64,000 bases of DNA from Fodinibius salinus (lineage in GTDB: Bacteria; Bacteroidota; Rhodothermia; Balneolales; Balneolaceae): assembly GCF_008124865.1 (NCBI RefSeq), contig NZ_VNHY01000002.1, positions 124,001 through 188,000 on the forward strand, written 5' to 3'. The notes beneath the pieces were generated by a model that searched no databases, was not told where the DNA came from, and was given only the letters and a program-made list of their open reading frames with translations. Positions within the stretch are counted from its first letter, which is position 1; every line of letters begins with the position of its first letter. A program made the position numbers and the translations under genes. Below are positions 61,621 to 64,000 of the stretch, one piece after another.

Positions 61621-63435
61621 CTATGCCGCAGCAGCTTCTTTTTCTTTATCCATCTGGCGGTAGATAATCAACTGCTGGCCAATAGATACTACGTTATAAA
61701 TCAAATAGTAGAGGCTGAGACCTGCTGCAAAATTGTTGAAGATAAACAACAACATAAACGGAAAGACATATTGTAGTGCCTTCATATTTGGTCCGGCACC
61801 GCCTCCGCCACCACCACCGGGTCCCATACCACCCGTAAGTTGGCTTTGGGCCATCATAGCTGCTGTCATCAGCAGTACAAAGCCGGCCAGATGATCACCC
61901 AAGAATGGAACGTCAAATGGAAGGCTTAAAATATAGTCCGGTGCAGAAAGATCCGATGCCCACAAGAACTCCTGCTGGCGAATGAGAATAGAGTTCTGGA
62001 AAAATCGCCAGAGCGTAATCAAGATAGGCAGCTGCAGCAAGTTAGGCAGACATCCGCCCAGCGGATTGACGCCCTCTTCTTTATAAAGTTTCATCGTTTC
62101 CTTTTGCTGCTTCTCGGGATCATCTTCATACTTCTCCTTAATCTCCTCCATTTTGGGCTGCAGCTCTTTCATGGCTGCCATACTGCGGTAACTTTTCTTG
62201 GTCAACGGATACAGTATCATCTTCACTAAGATAGCAAACAGGATAATGGCAAAACCCATCCCCATATATCCGTCCACAAGACCAAAATAAGGGATAATGA
62301 TATATTCAACGATCGGATCAGACATCCAGCTGAGCCACGAATATCCGGTATCCACCATTCCGTAAGCCTGGCTGTCATAAGCATGCAGCGCATCATATGA
62401 CATAGGGCCTGCAAAAAGCTGAAATGAGATATTGCCCCGCTGCGAAATGTTGCTAGAAATATACGACGTATAACGATGGTTTGTTAATGAATCATCGGCA
62501 GGACCGGTTTGTTCACCAGTCAACAGTGCACCCTGCGTAGTGTTCGATGTCTTTATAATTTGCGTAAAGAACTTGGTCCGGGTAGACACCCAGCTAATAG
62601 AACCATTATAATCCTGCTCATTGCTACCCGCTTCACTAACCTTCAGGCGCTCCATTTCTCCACCGGTATAAACGTAAGCAGCAGCATAACGGGCTTCGGT
62701 AGTTGCGGGATTTTTTTCCGTAAAGTTAAGCGGAGCTGTCCATCCAAAATCCACTTCCCCACCTATAATATTACGTTCCAGCCCTTCAAAAGAAATGTCA
62801 AGTCCAATTTCGTGTGAACTTCCACTAAAAGTATAGGTATAAACCACTCGCTTGTTATCACTAATATTGAGTGCATACTTCAGCTGCGTTGTATCATTTT
62901 TAGTAATATTTATAGAATCCGCATTGGTAAGCGGTTTAAATACAAGCTTGTCGGTTTCTACATTGTAATTTTCGTCCGTTAAAAACCCCATTGAATAAGC
63001 CGAACGCGACATACCTTTTATCATGTGCACCGGCTTGTGATCCCAAGTTTCGTAATCTTTTAAAACAATTTGAGAAGGACCTGCTCCCAGATTGGTAAAT
63101 GTTGCCCGATACAGAGGAGTTTTCACAATTGTTTCAGTAGTATCAGCCACGCTGGCTGTAGAAAACATCCCCATTTGCTCTTGTCCCTCTTCGGATTGCG
63201 TAGTTTCAGCAGGAGATTCCGATGATACTTCTTGGGATGCGGTAACATCTTGTGTATCACTATTTTCTGGCTGAACAGGTGTTTGTTGGGTATCAGCCTG
63301 CGCAGCAGCAATACTATCCTGACGCGCCTGTTCCTTTCGTTGTTTCAATTCTTCTTGCGATGGCATGGAAAAGTAGGCCCATGCAATCATCACTATAAAA
63401 ATTAATACTAAACCGGTTACTGTATTACGATCCAA
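61621..63435 (-). CDS. yidC: Membrane protein insertase YidC
   Basis: A 604-residue insertase that places membrane proteins into the inner membrane, alone or with SecYEG. TM1 (residues about 4-22) is followed by an Asp/Glu/Gln-rich linker and the large periplasmic domain (about 90-340). The conserved insertase core follows with LVDGYMGMGFAIILFAILVKMILYPLTKKSYRSMAAMKELQPKM and GGCLPNLLQLPILITLWRFF. A run of Gly (GGMGPGGGGGGGAGPNMK) marks a loop before the last helices, an oddity of this copy. It sits in the rnpA-yidD-yidC order, 13 bp after yidD. Confidence 0.97.
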   Translation of the reverse strand: MDRNTVTGLVLIFIVMIAWAYFSMPSQEELKQRKEQARQDSIAAAQADTQQTPVQPENSDTQDVTASQEVSSESPAETTQSEEGQEQMGMFSTASVADTTETIVKTPLYRATFTNLGAGPSQIVLKDYETWDHKPVHMIKGMSRSAYSMGFLTDENYNVETDKLVFKPLTNADSINITKNDTTQLKYALNISDNKRVVYTYTFSGSSHEIGLDISFEGLERNIIGGEVDFGWTAPLNFTEKNPATTEARYAAAYVYTGGEMERLKVSEAGSNEQDYNGSISWVSTRTKFFTQIIKTSNTTQGALLTGEQTGPADDSLTNHRYTSYISSNISQRGNISFQLFAGPMSYDALHAYDSQAYGMVDTGYSWLSWMSDPIVEYIIIPYFGLVDGYMGMGFAIILFAILVKMILYPLTKKSYRSMAAMKELQPKMEEIKEKYEDDPEKQQKETMKLYKEEGVNPLGGCLPNLLQLPILITLWRFFQNSILIRQQEFLWASDLSAPDYILSLPFDVPFLGDHLAGFVLLMTAAMMAQSQLTGGMGPGGGGGGGAGPNMKALQYVFPFMLLFIFNNFAAGLSLYYLIYNVVSIGQQLIIYRQMDKEKEAAAA

Positions 63436-63448
63436 GAGAAGTCCTCAA

Positions 63449-63682
63449 TTAAATTTTCGGGTTGCTGTGTTGTTCGGGCACGGGGTCATGGCCACCGTCA
63501 CTCCAAGGATGACATCGCGATATGCGTTTTACTGTTAACCAAAAACCTTTAAAAGCACCGTGTTTCCGAAACGCCTCGATACTGTATTGACTGCAGGTGG
63601 GATGGTAGCGGCAACTGCTGGGCATCCACGGAGAAATTATGTTCTGATACAAACGGATAAGCCCGATAAATAAATATTTCAT
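63449..63682 (-). CDS. yidD: Membrane protein insertion efficiency factor YidD
   Basis: A 77-residue small protein with an amphipathic N-terminal helix ([20 protein letters not shown]) and the family core [20 protein letters not shown] (Cys residues near 23 and 30), then [24 protein letters not shown]. YidD helps YidC-dependent insertion and associates with the cytosolic side of the inner membrane. Its ATG overlaps the rnpA stop (4 bp), and yidC starts 13 bp later: the conserved operon layout. Confidence 0.97.
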   Translation of the reverse strand: MKYLFIGLIRLYQNIISPWMPSSCRYHPTCSQYSIEAFRKHGAFKGFWLTVKRISRCHPWSDGGHDPVPEQHSNPKI

Positions 63683-64000
63683 GATTTGCTATCTCCCGAG
63701 ATGGGATCTTTATTACAAAGATGCTCGATCAACATCACCACATCTTGCTCTACATCTTCATAGGATACACCAACAGATTTTGCCATAAAAGCCCCATGTA
63801 GTGTAACCTGAAGCTCATTAAGAACGCCAGTAAGCTTGTGCTGATGGTGCCGATAGGCTTCTTTCAAAAGCCGCCTCATCCTGTTGCGTTTGGTAGCCTT
63901 ACCCAGACTTTTTTTAACAATAAAGCCCATTTGACATCCAAAAGAGGTGTTATCTACAATTTGAAACCGTAAATCAACACGGGTCTCTCGGATGACACAG
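63679..64000 (-). CDS. rnpA: Ribonuclease P protein component, partial at window edge
   Basis: The reading frame stays open to base 64000, so the N-terminus is outside the window. At least 107 residues are visible. An internal Met at 63930 is not the start, since in-frame coding upstream ([17 protein letters not shown]) fits RnpA. The RNA-binding RNR motif is [22 protein letters not shown], followed by the C-terminal helix ([18 protein letters not shown]). RnpA is the protein cofactor of RNase P in tRNA 5' processing. Its stop overlaps yidD. In many genomes rpmH precedes it, beyond this window. Confidence 0.93.
   Translation of the reverse strand, partial: CVIRETRVDLRFQIVDNTSFGCQMGFIVKKSLGKATKRNRMRRLLKEAYRHHQHKLTGVLNELQVTLHGAFMAKSVGVSYEDVEQDVVMLIEHLCNKDPISGDSKS

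Noticed and set aside
61481-61663. A 60-codon plus-strand frame between yidC and the nuclease-like gene
   Set aside because: It reads through the REP-like hairpin and both flanking gene ends; the peptide KRDAYAN pattern is a typical REP artefact.
63700-64000. Chromosome origin signals near rnpA
   Set aside because: rnpA-rpmH often lies near oriC, but no cluster of DnaA boxes is visible in the part of the sequence that I have.

Overview
The window looks like chromosomal DNA from a member of Bacteroidota sensu lato, most likely the Balneolales/Rhodothermales branch. The reasons are a DUF4293 protein, a TonB-dependent receptor with an N-terminal carboxypeptidase-regulatory-like domain, Bat (aerotolerance) proteins, a bacillithiol-pathway BshA, and one promoter of the Bacteroidota type (TTTG, 20 nt, TAnnTTTG) upstream of a TetR gene. 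The genus is a guess from protein style only. Genes are dense on both strands. I see no tRNA, rRNA, CRISPR array, prophage or intact insertion sequence.

Layout. 1-1733: end of a lipoprotein gene, a DMT transporter and DUF4293. 2004-8730: an RND tripartite efflux operon (TolC, adaptor, pump) with its TetR repressor gene and two matching TetR-type palindromes. 9107-16149: a two-armed locus that I consider the most interesting part. The minus arm encodes an LTA-synthase-like sulfatase-fold enzyme fused to TPRs, then a YaiO-type outer-membrane barrel with similar TPRs. The divergent plus arm encodes a single-domain response regulator, a membrane-anchored HEAT-repeat protein and a processive GT2 glycosyltransferase. 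Together they read as a synthase-type exopolysaccharide production, decoration and export system without c-di-GMP/PilZ parts. 16285-17795: pyrR-pyrB. 18080-20759: a quinone/catechol-type detoxification block (MhqD-like hydrolase and two MhqO-like ring-cleaving dioxygenases) with a strong palindromic operator. That operator region is duplicated upstream of a patatin gene, and an orphan membrane gene lies between the two copies.

22363-29478: an SDR, a PIN toxin with an antitoxin gene of only 57 codons, an M48 protease, a DUF559 nuclease-like gene embedded in and ending inside a family of short inverted repeats, a transsulfuration enzyme, a propeller protein, an AraC regulator and a small membrane protein. 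29529-37582: TonB-dependent receptor, DUF3267 protein, a two-lipoyl E2 acyltransferase, panC-panD, and a TPM-domain lipoprotein. 37678-43231: dipeptidase and a yebC-batC-batD-batE run. 43422-50551: bshA, a second DMT exporter, sucC, a MarR/ABM pair and glycogen phosphorylase. 50720-64000: a surface lipoprotein with InlB and BspA-type repeats, ispE, a tRNA nucleotidyltransferase, a CDF metal exporter, a sugar nucleotidyltransferase, a membrane-anchored MurF-like ligase, aminopeptidase P, an orphan HsdR-N-like nuclease domain protein, and the conserved rnpA-yidD-yidC cluster, with rnpA cut by the window end.

Several intergenic gaps carry long imperfect inverted repeats (18790, 25084, 25687, 39069, 56265, 61537). 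They look like REP/MITE-type elements, and some are placed where they could also act as terminators. All calls come from reading the sequence and its translations. No database search was possible.
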